Shown here one piece after another: positions 56,527-64,000 of a stretch of 64,000 nucleotides of DNA; positions within the stretch are counted from its first letter, which is position 1; every line of letters starts with the position of its first letter. The notes under the pieces are model-generated. The model saw nothing but the letters and a program-made list of their open reading frames with translations, was not told the DNA's origin and did not search any database. The DNA comes from Paenibacillus rhizovicinus (lineage in GTDB: Bacteria > Bacillota > Bacilli > Paenibacillales > Paenibacillaceae): contig NZ_CP048288.1 in the NCBI RefSeq assembly GCF_010365285.1, positions 124,001-188,000 of the forward strand, read 5' to 3'. Both the position numbers and the translations under genes were made by a program.

Positions 56527-56838
56527 ATGAGCAAATTAGATGGCAATGGTGTGTGGTCGTCCAAGTTCATTGTTCCGGAGTTCGGCGCTGCACTCGCTAA
56601 GCATCAGCTCGAAAGCCGCCGCCGGGCAAAGCCCCTTCTCGATGACCAGGAATGGGAGATTATTACGCAGGCGATCGGAACATCGAGGTTTAATCGTGAA
56701 CCGGTGAAGCTGATTCTGTTCGACCCATTTGAGGATGTATCCATTGAAGGCGTCGTTGAAAAGTTTGATCCGCAGCTGCAGCAGATCCGGATGAATAGTT
56801 CCTGGTTCAAGCTGGCTGATGTGATCGGTGTCGGATAA
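56527..56838 (+). CDS. YolD-like protein
   Basis: GTGAGGTGATTGTT sets ATG 56527. KFIVPEFGAALAKHQLESRRRAKPLLDDQEWEIITQAIG, then VKLILFDPFEDVSIEGVVEKFDPQLQQIRMNSSWFKLADVIGV reproduces the YolD family layout (helix, then the small RNA/DNA-like beta barrel). In Bacillus, yolD-type genes stand by SOS-induced Y-family polymerases; none is found here, but the SOS-like box supports damage control. Confidence 0.75.
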   Translation: MSKLDGNGVWSSKFIVPEFGAALAKHQLESRRRAKPLLDDQEWEIITQAIGTSRFNREPVKLILFDPFEDVSIEGVVEKFDPQLQQIRMNSSWFKLADVIGVG

Positions 56839-56852
56839 ATGAAAAACCGCCC

Positions 56853-57431
56853 CTATTCGGAGGCGGCCACAAAACCATATGCTTCTCGGCCGTCACGGTT
56901 GAGTTCGGCTTTGAAATATTGAAAGACGTCCAGCCAGTTGCGGCAGCGGATGTGCCTGTTCTTCAGGTACTGGTTATACGGCATGTCCATCAGGATTCCT
57001 TTTCCCCTGAATCCTTCAATGTTGTGCGGTCCGTCGTCGATCAAGTAATCCATCCGGAAGAGATCCTTGGGATGGAGCGGGACGAAGTGGTAGCTGTCGA
57101 TGAACGGTAGATGTTTCTCCACCCACGCCCACTTGTCGGCCACGACGTTCGGATGCGCTGACGTAACGATGAACACTTCGTAGTGGTCGTTCAGCCACGC
57201 CATGATGGAAGCTGCGCTCGGTTTGATGCCCAGGTCTCTGAACAATCCAGGCTCCCACAAGAACTTGTACATGTCCTTGCCGCATTCCGGCTTCACGTAG
57301 GTCGTGACGTCCCAGTTGGCCATGTCGGCCACTGTTAGACTGTCATTGTACTTCTCATTATATTTGGCGAGCCACACCTGTTCCAGGTTATTCAACGTGG
57401 TGTCCAGGTCTACTCCTACGATTTTCCGCAT
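56853..57431 (-). CDS. 5'(3')-deoxyribonucleotidase (NT5C/HAD type)
   Basis: Dephosphorylates deoxyribonucleoside monophosphates. HAD motif I GVDLDTTLNNL (D-x-D-x-T), motif II FIVTSAHP and motif III YLIDDGPHNIEGF (DD) are complete, in a 192-aa protein of NT5C size. Belongs with thymidylate kinase and ThyX in nucleotide balance. RBS GGGAGGAGACAGCT. Active by sequence. Confidence 0.85.
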   Translation of the reverse strand: MRKIVGVDLDTTLNNLEQVWLAKYNEKYNDSLTVADMANWDVTTYVKPECGKDMYKFLWEPGLFRDLGIKPSAASIMAWLNDHYEVFIVTSAHPNVVADKWAWVEKHLPFIDSYHFVPLHPKDLFRMDYLIDDGPHNIEGFRGKGILMDMPYNQYLKNRHIRCRNWLDVFQYFKAELNRDGREAYGFVAASE

Positions 57432-57464
57432 AGCTGTCTCCTCCCCTGCTATGTATAGCCCCCA

Positions 57465-58136
57465 TTAAACTGGAGGCAATACCCGCTTTGCTTCCTTGTA
57501 AATGTCTTTGTGAATCTCTTCAGCCGGCAGCTGTCCCATCACCATGGCTGAGGATCCACGAACAAGGGTGTTGATATGGTCGTAGTACATGCTGCGCACG
57601 TCGGTCAGCAGATTAAAATCGGATTCATACCGATCGTTTCCACCGTGTTTCCCTTTGCGATTGATGCTTTCCTTCGGCGGCAGATCGATCAGGATCGTTA
57701 GATCCGGAGTCCGGACAAACCGCAGCAGGCTTTGAAGCCAGGAGTGAATCTCGCCGTATTTGAGATTCTGATCAGCTGCTTTGTTAGCCGGCAAACCATA
57801 TGCGTACTGGCTGCCAACGTAGCGGTCCAGAATCAACACATCGGTTCCTGCGGCGTCGAGCTCTTCGAACCATTTCTGCTGCGCCTGTTTGTCGGCCGCC
57901 ATAATTAGCTCAATCGTTTTCTGATCCACGTCGTAAGGTTCCATGCCCTCGGGCATATTGCCGGATCTTGTGTAGAGCCAGCGTTGGATCAATTGTCCGG
58001 TCGGCGTATCGTACCGGTGGAACTCGCTTTGCTCGACTTTGTATCCTTCAGCTCTCAAGCGTTCGACCAGCAGCTCCGTTTGCGTGTGCTTGCCGGATTT
58101 ATCGAGGCCCTCCAGGGCAATGATGGTCATCTTCAT
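57465..58136 (-). CDS. tmk: Thymidylate kinase
   Basis: Phosphorylates dTMP. P-loop ALEGLDKSGKHTQ, DRYVGSQYAYG (the DR-x motif with catalytic Arg), and LTILIDLPP are in Tmk order; 223 aa is normal. The lid region RKGKHGGNDRYE is changed against bacterial Tmk and could be self-activating. Gene overlaps the upstream small gene (ATGA). Supplies dTTP with ThyX. Confidence 0.9.
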   Translation of the reverse strand: MKMTIIALEGLDKSGKHTQTELLVERLRAEGYKVEQSEFHRYDTPTGQLIQRWLYTRSGNMPEGMEPYDVDQKTIELIMAADKQAQQKWFEELDAAGTDVLILDRYVGSQYAYGLPANKAADQNLKYGEIHSWLQSLLRFVRTPDLTILIDLPPKESINRKGKHGGNDRYESDFNLLTDVRSMYYDHINTLVRGSSAMVMGQLPAEEIHKDIYKEAKRVLPPV

Positions 58137-58381
58137 TTGTCTTCATCCTCCTGTTTTCTACGTTCCTCGACTTGCTCCATTGCAAGCTCCAGCACGGTAA
58201 GCATGACGGCAATACTGGCATTGGTCGTCGTCATCCAGTTGGCATTGTTCTTGTTGACGATTTTGCTGATCTCCTCGAACATCTCCTCTGCCATACTCCG
58301 TGACTTCGCCTTGTCCTCGTCCGTCATTTGCGACTGCAGCACGCTCAGAAACGCTTTCGATTGATTAAGAAGTCTTTCCAT
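58133..58381 (-). CDS. Hypothetical 82-aa helical protein
   Basis: AAAGGGGACAAGGATCA before the start, inside the previous gene. MERLLNQSKAFLSVLQSQMTDED, then a hydrophobic helix ASIAVMLTVLELAMEQ. Function unknown. Coupled to tmk. Confidence 0.65.
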   Translation of the reverse strand: MERLLNQSKAFLSVLQSQMTDEDKAKSRSMAEEMFEEISKIVNKNNANWMTTTNASIAVMLTVLELAMEQVEERRKQEDEDK

Positions 58382-58569
58382 TGATCCTTGTCCCCTTTGA
58401 TTGATTCAATCTCATCTTCCATATCCGATAGATCCGAGAACAAAAAGAAGATCACCAACATAAATGCGAATGTTGGCCACTTCAAAACCTCGGCCAGAAC
58501 ATAGAAGGCGCCCATGATCGCCAGGATCCGGAAACGCTTGGCTAGGTACATCCAGTTGAATTTCTTCAT
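58345..58569 (-). CDS. Small membrane protein, 74 aa
   Basis: GAGGTGTAGCGGGGG before ATG. Two hydrophobic segments (AIMGAFYVLAEVL and TFAFMLVIFFLFSDL) with a basic start and acidic end. Lies before tmk and after the small genes of the amidase region; it could be a holin-like protein but nothing proves it. Confidence 0.65.
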   Translation of the reverse strand: MKKFNWMYLAKRFRILAIMGAFYVLAEVLKWPTFAFMLVIFFLFSDLSDMEDEIESIKGDKDQWKDFLINRKRF

Positions 58570-58575
58570 CCCCCG

Positions 58576-58893
58576 CTACACCTCGTTGTCTTTCTCGTCG
58601 TTGCCAAATCGGCATTTCAATTCGAATAGCCAGTCATGAAATAGCCACTTGGCAGGTTGGCCCAAGGCCAGAGACAAATCGATCAAAGCCTCCAGCTCCT
58701 CTTTGGTGCGGTATGCTTTAATCTGGTGATACCAGAAGCCATCCTTGTATCCGTCATCGAACTCAACGATGTACCGCATCTTGGCATTGTCGGCTTGCTT
58801 GATAATGCCAAGGCGGTTCTCGCATGGTGAAAGCGGGTCAATAATGACCACGAGTTGCTCGACCTGGTATTTCTTGAACTTGTTTTGGTCCAT
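58576..58893 (-). CDS. Hypothetical 105-aa protein
   Basis: GAGGTGAATCTTC before the ATG. KKYQVEQLVVIIDPLSPCENRLGIIKQADNAKMRYIVEFDDGYKDGFWYHQIKAYR looks like a KOW/SH3-like beta barrel. Not recognised further. Downstream of the 24-aa gene. Confidence 0.65.
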   Translation of the reverse strand: MDQNKFKKYQVEQLVVIIDPLSPCENRLGIIKQADNAKMRYIVEFDDGYKDGFWYHQIKAYRTKEELEALIDLSLALGQPAKWLFHDWLFELKCRFGNDEKDNEV

Positions 58894-58915
58894 GAAGATT
58901 CACCTCAATGAACCC

Positions 58916-58990
58916 CTACTTCCCTTTCCGGCCGGTCTTCTTTCCACCTGGTGGAACGATAATCATTGCATCGCCTGTGCTGATTGCCAT
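58916..58990 (-). CDS. 24-aa basic peptide
   Basis: AAGGAGTAAGGCTCA is a good site before the ATG (58990-58988). The peptide begins MAISTGDAMIIVPPGGKK and ends in GRKGK. Very short, but the spacing between two genes is filled by it and the site is strong. Function unknown. Confidence 0.45.
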   Translation of the reverse strand: MAISTGDAMIIVPPGGKKTGRKGK

Positions 58991-58996
58991 TGAGCC

Positions 58997-60127
58997 TTAC
59001 TCCTTCGTCAGCTTTACCGTGTTTGTGGCTCCATCCCATTTGATGTTCAGGCCAAGAATTGCTGCAACCTCTCTCGTATGGGCGTACCCGACTTCCTGGT
59101 AGACGAAGGTCGTTTGAAGTGCAGTGCCATTCAAGCTGGACAAGAGTGTTTCTTGATCCCAACCGACCGTTGCCCCTGCAGCATCGCCGGCATCACGGAC
59201 GGCCACATACGAATTGCTATTGGCTTGCCGGATGAACCCCTTGACGGTCTTGCCCCCAATGACGACATTGCACTCGTGGACGATTTCATCGAAACCGACA
59301 GCGGAATCTTTGCCGCCCCATTTGACGTTCAATCCAAGAGCTGCAGCCACCTCGGTGGATTTGGCATAGCCTACGCCATTGATAACGAATGAGCTGTCCA
59401 TCACCTTGCTGTTCAAGATTCCTTTGTTCAGTTTCGGATCCCAGTTTACGGAAGTCCGGCTGCGCTCAGCGATCGCACGAAGCGGTGTGTACGAATCAGT
59501 TCCTCGGGAGATACCTTTCTCTGCCAGCGCCGTTCCGTTGTATTTCACATCGATGCGGTATTCACTCGGCGCAATTACCGGATGTAGACGGGCATTGACT
59601 TCTTTCTTGAACCGTTCGTATTCACTCGGTTTCTGCACCCATGGCAGCGGACAGTCTTTCCAGCCGACAACGCCTTTGTGTGTCCAGATCTCGCTTTCCG
59701 GAAACGCATAAGTCGTGATCAAGTAAGCAGCCAGATCTGCAGCATTTTGGAAGGTTTCCTCGTGGATACTGCCGTCTTTTTCGATGCACATCTCGATCCC
59801 GATCGTACTGTTGTTCGGATAGCTTCCCAGATGATTCAGCGCTTCGGCCGTGTACGTTTTCGAGCCGCAGTGATAGGCCATCTCGTAGTCTGGAATGACA
59901 CGATAGATAGACTTCCGATCGACGCTGTATTGAGCACTCGCATAGGTGTCATCATCGCTGTCATTCTCGTGTTGGAACTGCAAGCCTGCGAAGTATTTGG
60001 CGATGTTCACGGCCGGGGCTCCTCTGGAAGCCGTATAGTGCATGACCAGTCCTTTTCTCGCCTTCAGCTTGATGCCTGGTCTGGAGAACGGGTTAACGGG
60101 AATCATCATTTCTGTGATTGCTAACAT
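58997..60127 (-). CDS. N-acetylmuramoyl-L-alanine amidase endolysin
   Basis: Amidase_2 domain at residues 25-180: VMHYTASRG (zinc His), YSVDRKSIYRVIPDYEMAYHCG, NNSTIGIEMCIE, and WTHKGVVGWKDCPLP (second His and Cys ligand). Residues 190-377 carry two copper-amine-oxidase-like stalk domains (GYAKSTEVAAALGLNVKWGG and GYAHTREVAAILGLNIKWDG), wall-binding modules in Paenibacillus and Bacillus. No signal peptide, as expected for a holin-dependent lysin. ATG 60127 with GAGGTGAAGAC. The gene follows a perfect operator palindrome. Confidence 0.9.
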   Translation of the reverse strand: MLAITEMMIPVNPFSRPGIKLKARKGLVMHYTASRGAPAVNIAKYFAGLQFQHENDSDDDTYASAQYSVDRKSIYRVIPDYEMAYHCGSKTYTAEALNHLGSYPNNSTIGIEMCIEKDGSIHEETFQNAADLAAYLITTYAFPESEIWTHKGVVGWKDCPLPWVQKPSEYERFKKEVNARLHPVIAPSEYRIDVKYNGTALAEKGISRGTDSYTPLRAIAERSRTSVNWDPKLNKGILNSKVMDSSFVINGVGYAKSTEVAAALGLNVKWGGKDSAVGFDEIVHECNVVIGGKTVKGFIRQANSNSYVAVRDAGDAAGATVGWDQETLLSSLNGTALQTTFVYQEVGYAHTREVAAILGLNIKWDGATNTVKLTKE

Positions 60128-60153
60128 GTCTTCACCTCGTTGTTTTATTTTTG

Positions 60154-60167
60154 TGTAATGCATTACA
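60154..60167. promoter_or_regulatory. Perfect palindromic operator-like element before the amidase gene
   Basis: TGTAATGCATTACA, the only perfect copy of the 14-bp consensus. On the minus strand TATACT (60182-60177) lies 9 bp upstream of it as a possible -10 box. Confidence 0.7.
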
Positions 60168-60201
60168 CTATGAAAAGTATATCACAGTATTTCTCTTGTT
60201 T

Positions 60202-60630
60202 TCATCCATTATTTGAGAGATGTCTCATGCTCTCGAATATGAATGATCCCTCGACGGTCATCGGATCGTCCGGCCCGTTTAATCGAACCTGATAGCTGAC
60301 AAGGTATGCCTTCTGCAGAAGCTCATCGCCGAAGTGGATATTTACGCAAGGAGTGCTGGTCATGTACATAAAGAACCGATTGCAGGCTTCGTTATTGGGG
60401 AATGCGATCGCAAGTTCTGCTTGTCCCGTATAGGATGCAGCCATATAGGATCCGTCCTGCAGCTCCGTGCCTCCGGCACCGAATGTCGTGGACAATAGTC
60501 GAGCGGAGATTGGGATCTCAAGGTCAAAAGCGACGCTCGTTATTTTACCAGGCAAGTGGCCATAGGGCCGCTGCACCCGCCAGACGACTGGATCTCCATG
60601 AAGCCGGCAATATGCTTTAACGAGCTCCAT
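60202..60630 (-). CDS. Hypothetical 142-aa protein
   Basis: CCGGAGTAGCC before the ATG. MELVKAYCRLHGDPVVWRVQRPYGHLPGKITSVAFDLEIPISARLLSTTFGAGG is beta-rich. Ends just before the amidase promoter region. Not recognised. Confidence 0.65.
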   Translation of the reverse strand: MELVKAYCRLHGDPVVWRVQRPYGHLPGKITSVAFDLEIPISARLLSTTFGAGGTELQDGSYMAASYTGQAELAIAFPNNEACNRFFMYMTSTPCVNIHFGDELLQKAYLVSYQVRLNGPDDPMTVEGSFIFESMRHLSNNG

Positions 60631-60632
60631 GG

Positions 60633-60983
60633 CTACTCCGGAAGCGGATCGACGAGGAAACTGTACTGCATATCATCGCCGTCCAAGAAAAAAGTCATCG
60701 AAAGGATTCTGAATGGTAGCTCCTTTTGAAGTCCATTATCCAAGAGGAGGACAGCCAATCGCTTGCTCCAATTCTCGGTCTTGCCGCTGTGCATTTGCTT
60801 GTGGACCCACTCCTCGACACGGACAATAGCTCTGAACCTGGTACCAGTGAAATTGTGATCCCGCTTGAAGCTAACGAGCTTACAAAATTCCTCGTTGATT
60901 TGCTGCACGTTATCGCTCTTGTCCGTGATCCAGAGTCGGCAGCGGACGAATGTGCTTTCCAGGTACTTCTCCGTCATCTCCAT
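60633..60983 (-). CDS. Hypothetical 116-aa protein
   Basis: GGGGGTGACGCACC before ATG. MEMTEKYLESTFVRCRLWITDKSDNVQQINEEF; alpha/beta with three basic patches and a hydrophobic RILSMTFFLDGDDMQYSFLVD. Not recognised. Confidence 0.65.
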   Translation of the reverse strand: MEMTEKYLESTFVRCRLWITDKSDNVQQINEEFCKLVSFKRDHNFTGTRFRAIVRVEEWVHKQMHSGKTENWSKRLAVLLLDNGLQKELPFRILSMTFFLDGDDMQYSFLVDPLPE

Positions 60984-60989
60984 GGTGCG

Positions 60990-61274
60990 TCACCCCCGCT
61001 TCGAGCGGATCAGATTGTCGGCGAGCATCATCAGGTAGTTCTGTGCATGCGTGATATCTTCGATGACCATATCGATTGCCGAGTCCTCTGGTGCCACATT
61101 CAGGTAATTAAGGCCGTCCTTTACTTCCTCTACTTTCTTATGGAAGCCTGCGAACAGGTACTCAGAGGTCTCCCCCTCCCATCCACCTTTCCAGACATGG
61201 ATCTGCAGCTGCTCCTCCATTCTAGTGGTGTTGGCTGCAAGGGCTGGGCGAATGGTCATGTTCTCGTTTTGCAT
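60990..61274 (-). CDS. Hypothetical 94-aa protein
   Basis: TGGAGGTAACATTC before the ATG. MQNENMTIRPALAANTTRMEEQLQIHVWKGGWEGE; a helical C-terminal half with AIDMVIEDITHAQNYLMMLADNLI. Not recognised. Confidence 0.65.
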   Translation of the reverse strand: MQNENMTIRPALAANTTRMEEQLQIHVWKGGWEGETSEYLFAGFHKKVEEVKDGLNYLNVAPEDSAIDMVIEDITHAQNYLMMLADNLIRSKRG

Positions 61275-61279
61275 GAATG

Positions 61280-61711
61280 TTACCTCCAGGGTCTCATCGA
61301 AAGGCCGGTTCTGCCATCTTGAGTGTTGTAGTTAAAGACAATTTTTTTGAACGAAAATTTACGTAAGGAAAACGGAAGCGGCCCGTTGTCCATGTTTATT
61401 CTCAGCTGCAATGGCATAAGGCGTTTCAACACGCAGCTCTCAAATCGATATATGAAGCCGCCCTTTCTGAAGAAAAGCTCGAAAGGTGTCTTTTGATTCA
61501 GGCAGCGTCGCACAAACTCATCTTCATGCTCGACGTTGGTGAAACCGGCAGCAACAGAGGCTTCTCCCTTATTCCGATCGTCGCTATGTTCACGCACCCA
61601 CATCTCGAGCTCCATGTCGAAGCCGGATATGGTTATCGTTGCACGGGTAAAGCCATGTTTATCAATGGCGTTCTTGGCCACAAGATCAATATAGTTGGCG
61701 ATCATCTCCAT
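61280..61711 (-). CDS. Hypothetical 143-aa protein
   Basis: GGGAGGTGGAC sets ATG 61711 on the dnaE stop. MEMIANYIDLVAKNAIDKHG; alpha/beta, with TRATITISGFDMELEMWVREH and a basic C-terminus (SLRKFSFKKIVFNYN). Coupled to dnaE. Not recognised. Confidence 0.65.
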   Translation of the reverse strand: MEMIANYIDLVAKNAIDKHGFTRATITISGFDMELEMWVREHSDDRNKGEASVAAGFTNVEHEDEFVRRCLNQKTPFELFFRKGGFIYRFESCVLKRLMPLQLRINMDNGPLPFSLRKFSFKKIVFNYNTQDGRTGLSMRPWR

Positions 61712-64000
61712 TAGGCGATGTCCACCTCCCACTTCTCGTTGTCCCTGGTCATGATTGTCAGTGAGTCGCAGACCAAATCATCCTTCTGTTTCTTGCCGAC
61801 CACTTGTACTTTGATGTTTTCCCGCAGCGCATCCCCATGCTTATTGATGATCTTTGAGAACACAACAACCTTGCGGACATCCTCCGCTGTGTTAATCCAC
61901 ATCTCAGCGTACTTGTTCCCTTTTTTGGAGGTCAGCACGTCGTATTTGAAGACAACGCCGGTCATATGGACATCCGTTTTACCTTCCGGAATTTGATCCC
62001 ATCTGGACTTGATCGTAACTGATGTGCCAAGGAGCTCCCGCTCGTAATCGAGGATGTGCTTCTTGTTTGTCTGCGCCGAGATTTCTTCCCACTTCTTGTC
62101 GCCCTTTGACTGCAGGAACGTCCGCAGCAGCTGGTTGCGTCCCTTGTTAATGGAATCGAAAGCGCCAACCTTGATTAGGTTAACGACCTTGGTCTTGTTG
62201 ACCTTCACGCCGTTTGTGAGGAACACGAGCGCTTCAACCGATTCATATGGTCGCTTGCTAATGATCTCCTCCACCGTGTCCGAGCTGATGCCGGCAATAC
62301 TGGCCAGACCATACCGGATGTAACCGATGCTGTCGTCACCGAAATCAATGTTCTCTTTACGCTCCGGTGTCCAGGAGGCATTTGAGCGGTTGATGTCCGG
62401 CGGCAGGATCTTGATCTTCATCTCTTCGCATTCCTTCATGTAGATGACGTTCTTAGGAATGTTCTCCTTCTTCTTGCCCTCAGAAATGGTCATTAGAGCG
62501 GCCATAAACTCAACAGGGTAGTAAGTCTTCAGCCACGCCGTTTGAATCGATAGCTTGGCGTAGCAGGCGCTGTGCGCTAGGTTAAAGCAGTAGTCGCCAA
62601 ACTTTACCCAGTCAGCTTTGATTTTCAGCAGCGCTTCCTCAGAGAAGCCACGATTTACGGCGCCTTCCAGGTGCGGAACCTTCATGTATTCCGGATCGTA
62701 CTTGATAATAATTTCGGATGGCACGTCGTCTTTATTGGCATAACTGGCAACGATCTCTGCGACCTTAGCACGGTCTTGCTTGTACCATTCGCTACCGTAG
62801 ATCATAAGATCGATCCATTTGCTCATGATGTCGTGCTTCTTCTTTGAAATCCCTTTACGCAGAATGTTTGACTGGCCACGGGTGAATCCTCCGAGTCGAA
62901 TCGAGGCCTTCATGATCTGCTCCTGGTACGTCCAAATGCCGAACGTATCCTTCAGGATCTCTTCAAGTTCCGGCACTGGATAGACAATGCGTTCACGGCC
63001 AAATTTGCGATTGATGTAGGACGGAATCAAGTCCATAGGGCCTGGCCGGCCAAGCGCCACGATGACGGAGATGTCATCAAAGCTGGATGGCCTCATCTCC
63101 TTGATAATCCCTTGATACAGATCGCTTTCGCATTGGAAAATGCCAGCTAGGTTCAGGGCCTGGTACACATCTTGATAGACCTTCGGATCATTGAGATCGA
63201 TATCGTCAATGTCTACTACGCCCCAGATGCCGGCATATTCCATGGTCAGCTTGATGACATCGAGCGCATCAATTTTCAGGATATCGAATTTGACCAGCAA
63301 TTTTTCGATCCATTCCATATCGAACATTGTCGTTTCAAGTGCATCTTTATCAAGCCGCAATGGGACACGCTTCGTAATCTTATCTGGTGACAGAACGATG
63401 CCGCCGGCATGTGTTCCGACATGATCGATGTGCCCCTCGAGTTTTCTGGCAGCCTTCCACCAATCCGGGTACTGATCAGCATAAACCTTAACCATTGGCG
63501 TATTGACGTCATTGTAGGCCTGCTCGAGCATCGACCGCTTATCGCTGTACGTGACCAGCGCACGTTCGGATATCGATTTGGCGAATCCATCTTGTGTATC
63601 CAAGTCAAAGCCGAGTGTCTTACCGACTTTCCGAATAGCGGAGCGAGCTGCCAGTGTGCCGATCGTACCGATTTGCGCCACACGATCGATACCATATTTT
63701 TCTTTAAGATACATCTGCACGGCACGGGCGCCGGCATAAGAGAAGTCAATGTCGATGTCCGGATATTCCGCCCGTTCTGGATCGAGGAAACGCTCGAACA
63801 TCAGATTGTGCTTGATCGGATCCAGCGTGGTGATCTGAATGCAATAGCAGACGAGTGAACCGGCGGCGGAGCCACGTCCTGGTCCAACGAGGTATCCGTT
63901 GTTCTTCGCCCACTGGATGAAGTCGGCAACGATTAGGTGATAATCGGCAAAGCCGAGTTTATTAATGACCCCAAGCTCATATTTGAGCTGCTGGGAGTAT
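61711..64000 (-). CDS. dnaE: DNA polymerase III alpha subunit (DnaE type), N-terminus beyond window
   Basis: Replicative C-family polymerase. The frame remains open to the right edge, so the PHP domain and first palm part lie outside. Visible: GPGRGSAAGSLVCYC, ERFLDPERAEYPDIDIDFS (catalytic D-x-D), VDIDDIDLNDP..., LGRPGPMDLIPSYINRK, GIWTYQEQIMKASIRLGGFTRGQSNILRKGISKK (fingers), FGDYCFNLAHSACYAKLSIQTAWLKTYYPVEFMAALMT (thumb/HhH region), and an OB fold at the C-terminus (HMTGVVFKYDVLTSKKGNKYAEMWI). Acts with the clamp, primase and SSB encoded in this window. Confidence 0.95.
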   Translation of the reverse strand, partial: YSQQLKYELGVINKLGFADYHLIVADFIQWAKNNGYLVGPGRGSAAGSLVCYCIQITTLDPIKHNLMFERFLDPERAEYPDIDIDFSYAGARAVQMYLKEKYGIDRVAQIGTIGTLAARSAIRKVGKTLGFDLDTQDGFAKSISERALVTYSDKRSMLEQAYNDVNTPMVKVYADQYPDWWKAARKLEGHIDHVGTHAGGIVLSPDKITKRVPLRLDKDALETTMFDMEWIEKLLVKFDILKIDALDVIKLTMEYAGIWGVVDIDDIDLNDPKVYQDVYQALNLAGIFQCESDLYQGIIKEMRPSSFDDISVIVALGRPGPMDLIPSYINRKFGRERIVYPVPELEEILKDTFGIWTYQEQIMKASIRLGGFTRGQSNILRKGISKKKHDIMSKWIDLMIYGSEWYKQDRAKVAEIVASYANKDDVPSEIIIKYDPEYMKVPHLEGAVNRGFSEEALLKIKADWVKFGDYCFNLAHSACYAKLSIQTAWLKTYYPVEFMAALMTISEGKKKENIPKNVIYMKECEEMKIKILPPDINRSNASWTPERKENIDFGDDSIGYIRYGLASIAGISSDTVEEIISKRPYESVEALVFLTNGVKVNKTKVVNLIKVGAFDSINKGRNQLLRTFLQSKGDKKWEEISAQTNKKHILDYERELLGTSVTIKSRWDQIPEGKTDVHMTGVVFKYDVLTSKKGNKYAEMWINTAEDVRKVVVFSKIINKHGDALRENIKVQVVGKKQKDDLVCDSLTIMTRDNEKWEVDIA

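Noticed and set aside
1..64000. CRISPR arrays and insertion sequences
   Set aside because: No array of regular direct repeats with spacers and no transposase or terminal repeats were seen.

Overview
The window looks like part of a very large genome of a phage, or phage-plasmid, of a low-GC Gram-positive host (Bacillales; Paenibacillaceae is the best guess). Pointers are strong AAGGAGG-type ribosome sites with frequent TTG/GTG starts, densely packed and often overlapping genes, sigma-A type promoters, a YolD-like gene behind a DinR/LexA-like box, a homolog of the Bacillus replication terminator protein, an agr-like locus, a 3D-domain wall protein and a peptidoglycan amidase. No capsid, tail or terminase gene is recognised, so this is an early/replication and accessory segment. 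Both ends cut a gene.

Layout. 0-9.2 kb (+): small early genes, a 3D-domain membrane protein, OB-fold protein, SSB with a long repetitive tail, RecA, a uracil-DNA-glycosylase-like Fe-S protein, a MerR-type regulator, a winged-helix/coiled-coil regulator and a PD-(D/E)XK-like nuclease. 9.2-10.9 kb (+): an agr-like signalling cassette made of a polytopic membrane protein without a kinase domain, AgrB, a 40-aa AgrD-like peptide with Ser instead of Cys, and a stand-alone LytTR-like protein. 11-25.5 kb (+): Gp157/Gam-like protein, NrdG-like radical SAM protein, a Ycf46-like AAA ATPase with DUF1257 and DUF2997 partners, long-form ThyX, UvrD-type helicase and a second winged-helix/coiled-coil regulator; three compact structured RNAs lie between genes at 17.4, 18.3 and 20.8 kb. 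25.5-37.3 kb (+): DUF3268 zinc protein, DnaG-type primase, an annealing-type recombination protein candidate, a DUF6094-like methyltransferase-fold protein with an 1100-aa SF2 helicase, and a sliding clamp. 37.3-38.6 kb: about 1.1 kb of strongly structured non-coding sequence ending in a tRNA-like gene. 38.6-53.6 kb (+): a long train of small proteins of unknown function (zinc ribbons, a paralogous WYSCGF family, an acyl-carrier-like protein) ending with an N6-adenine methyltransferase. 53.6-56.8 kb: a replication-control module (replisome-organiser-like protein, RTP homolog with two inverted Ter-like sites, YolD-like gene). 56.8-64 kb (-): deoxyribonucleotidase, thymidylate kinase, amidase endolysin, small genes and DNA polymerase III alpha (DnaE, cut by the right edge).

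Together the window encodes most of a self-supplied replisome (DnaE, clamp, primase, SSB, helicases), recombination (RecA, resolvase and annealing candidates) and thymidylate metabolism (ThyX, Tmk, NT5C-type nucleotidase). Two sequence elements tie it together: a palindrome, TGTAATGCATTACA, just downstream of several promoters (probably one operator regulon), and a 19-mer GTCGCTRTCGCTCYCATTC, four copies of which lie 25-50 bp upstream of genes including ssb, the AAA ATPase and primase. All family calls are from reading the protein sequence; no database search was possible.
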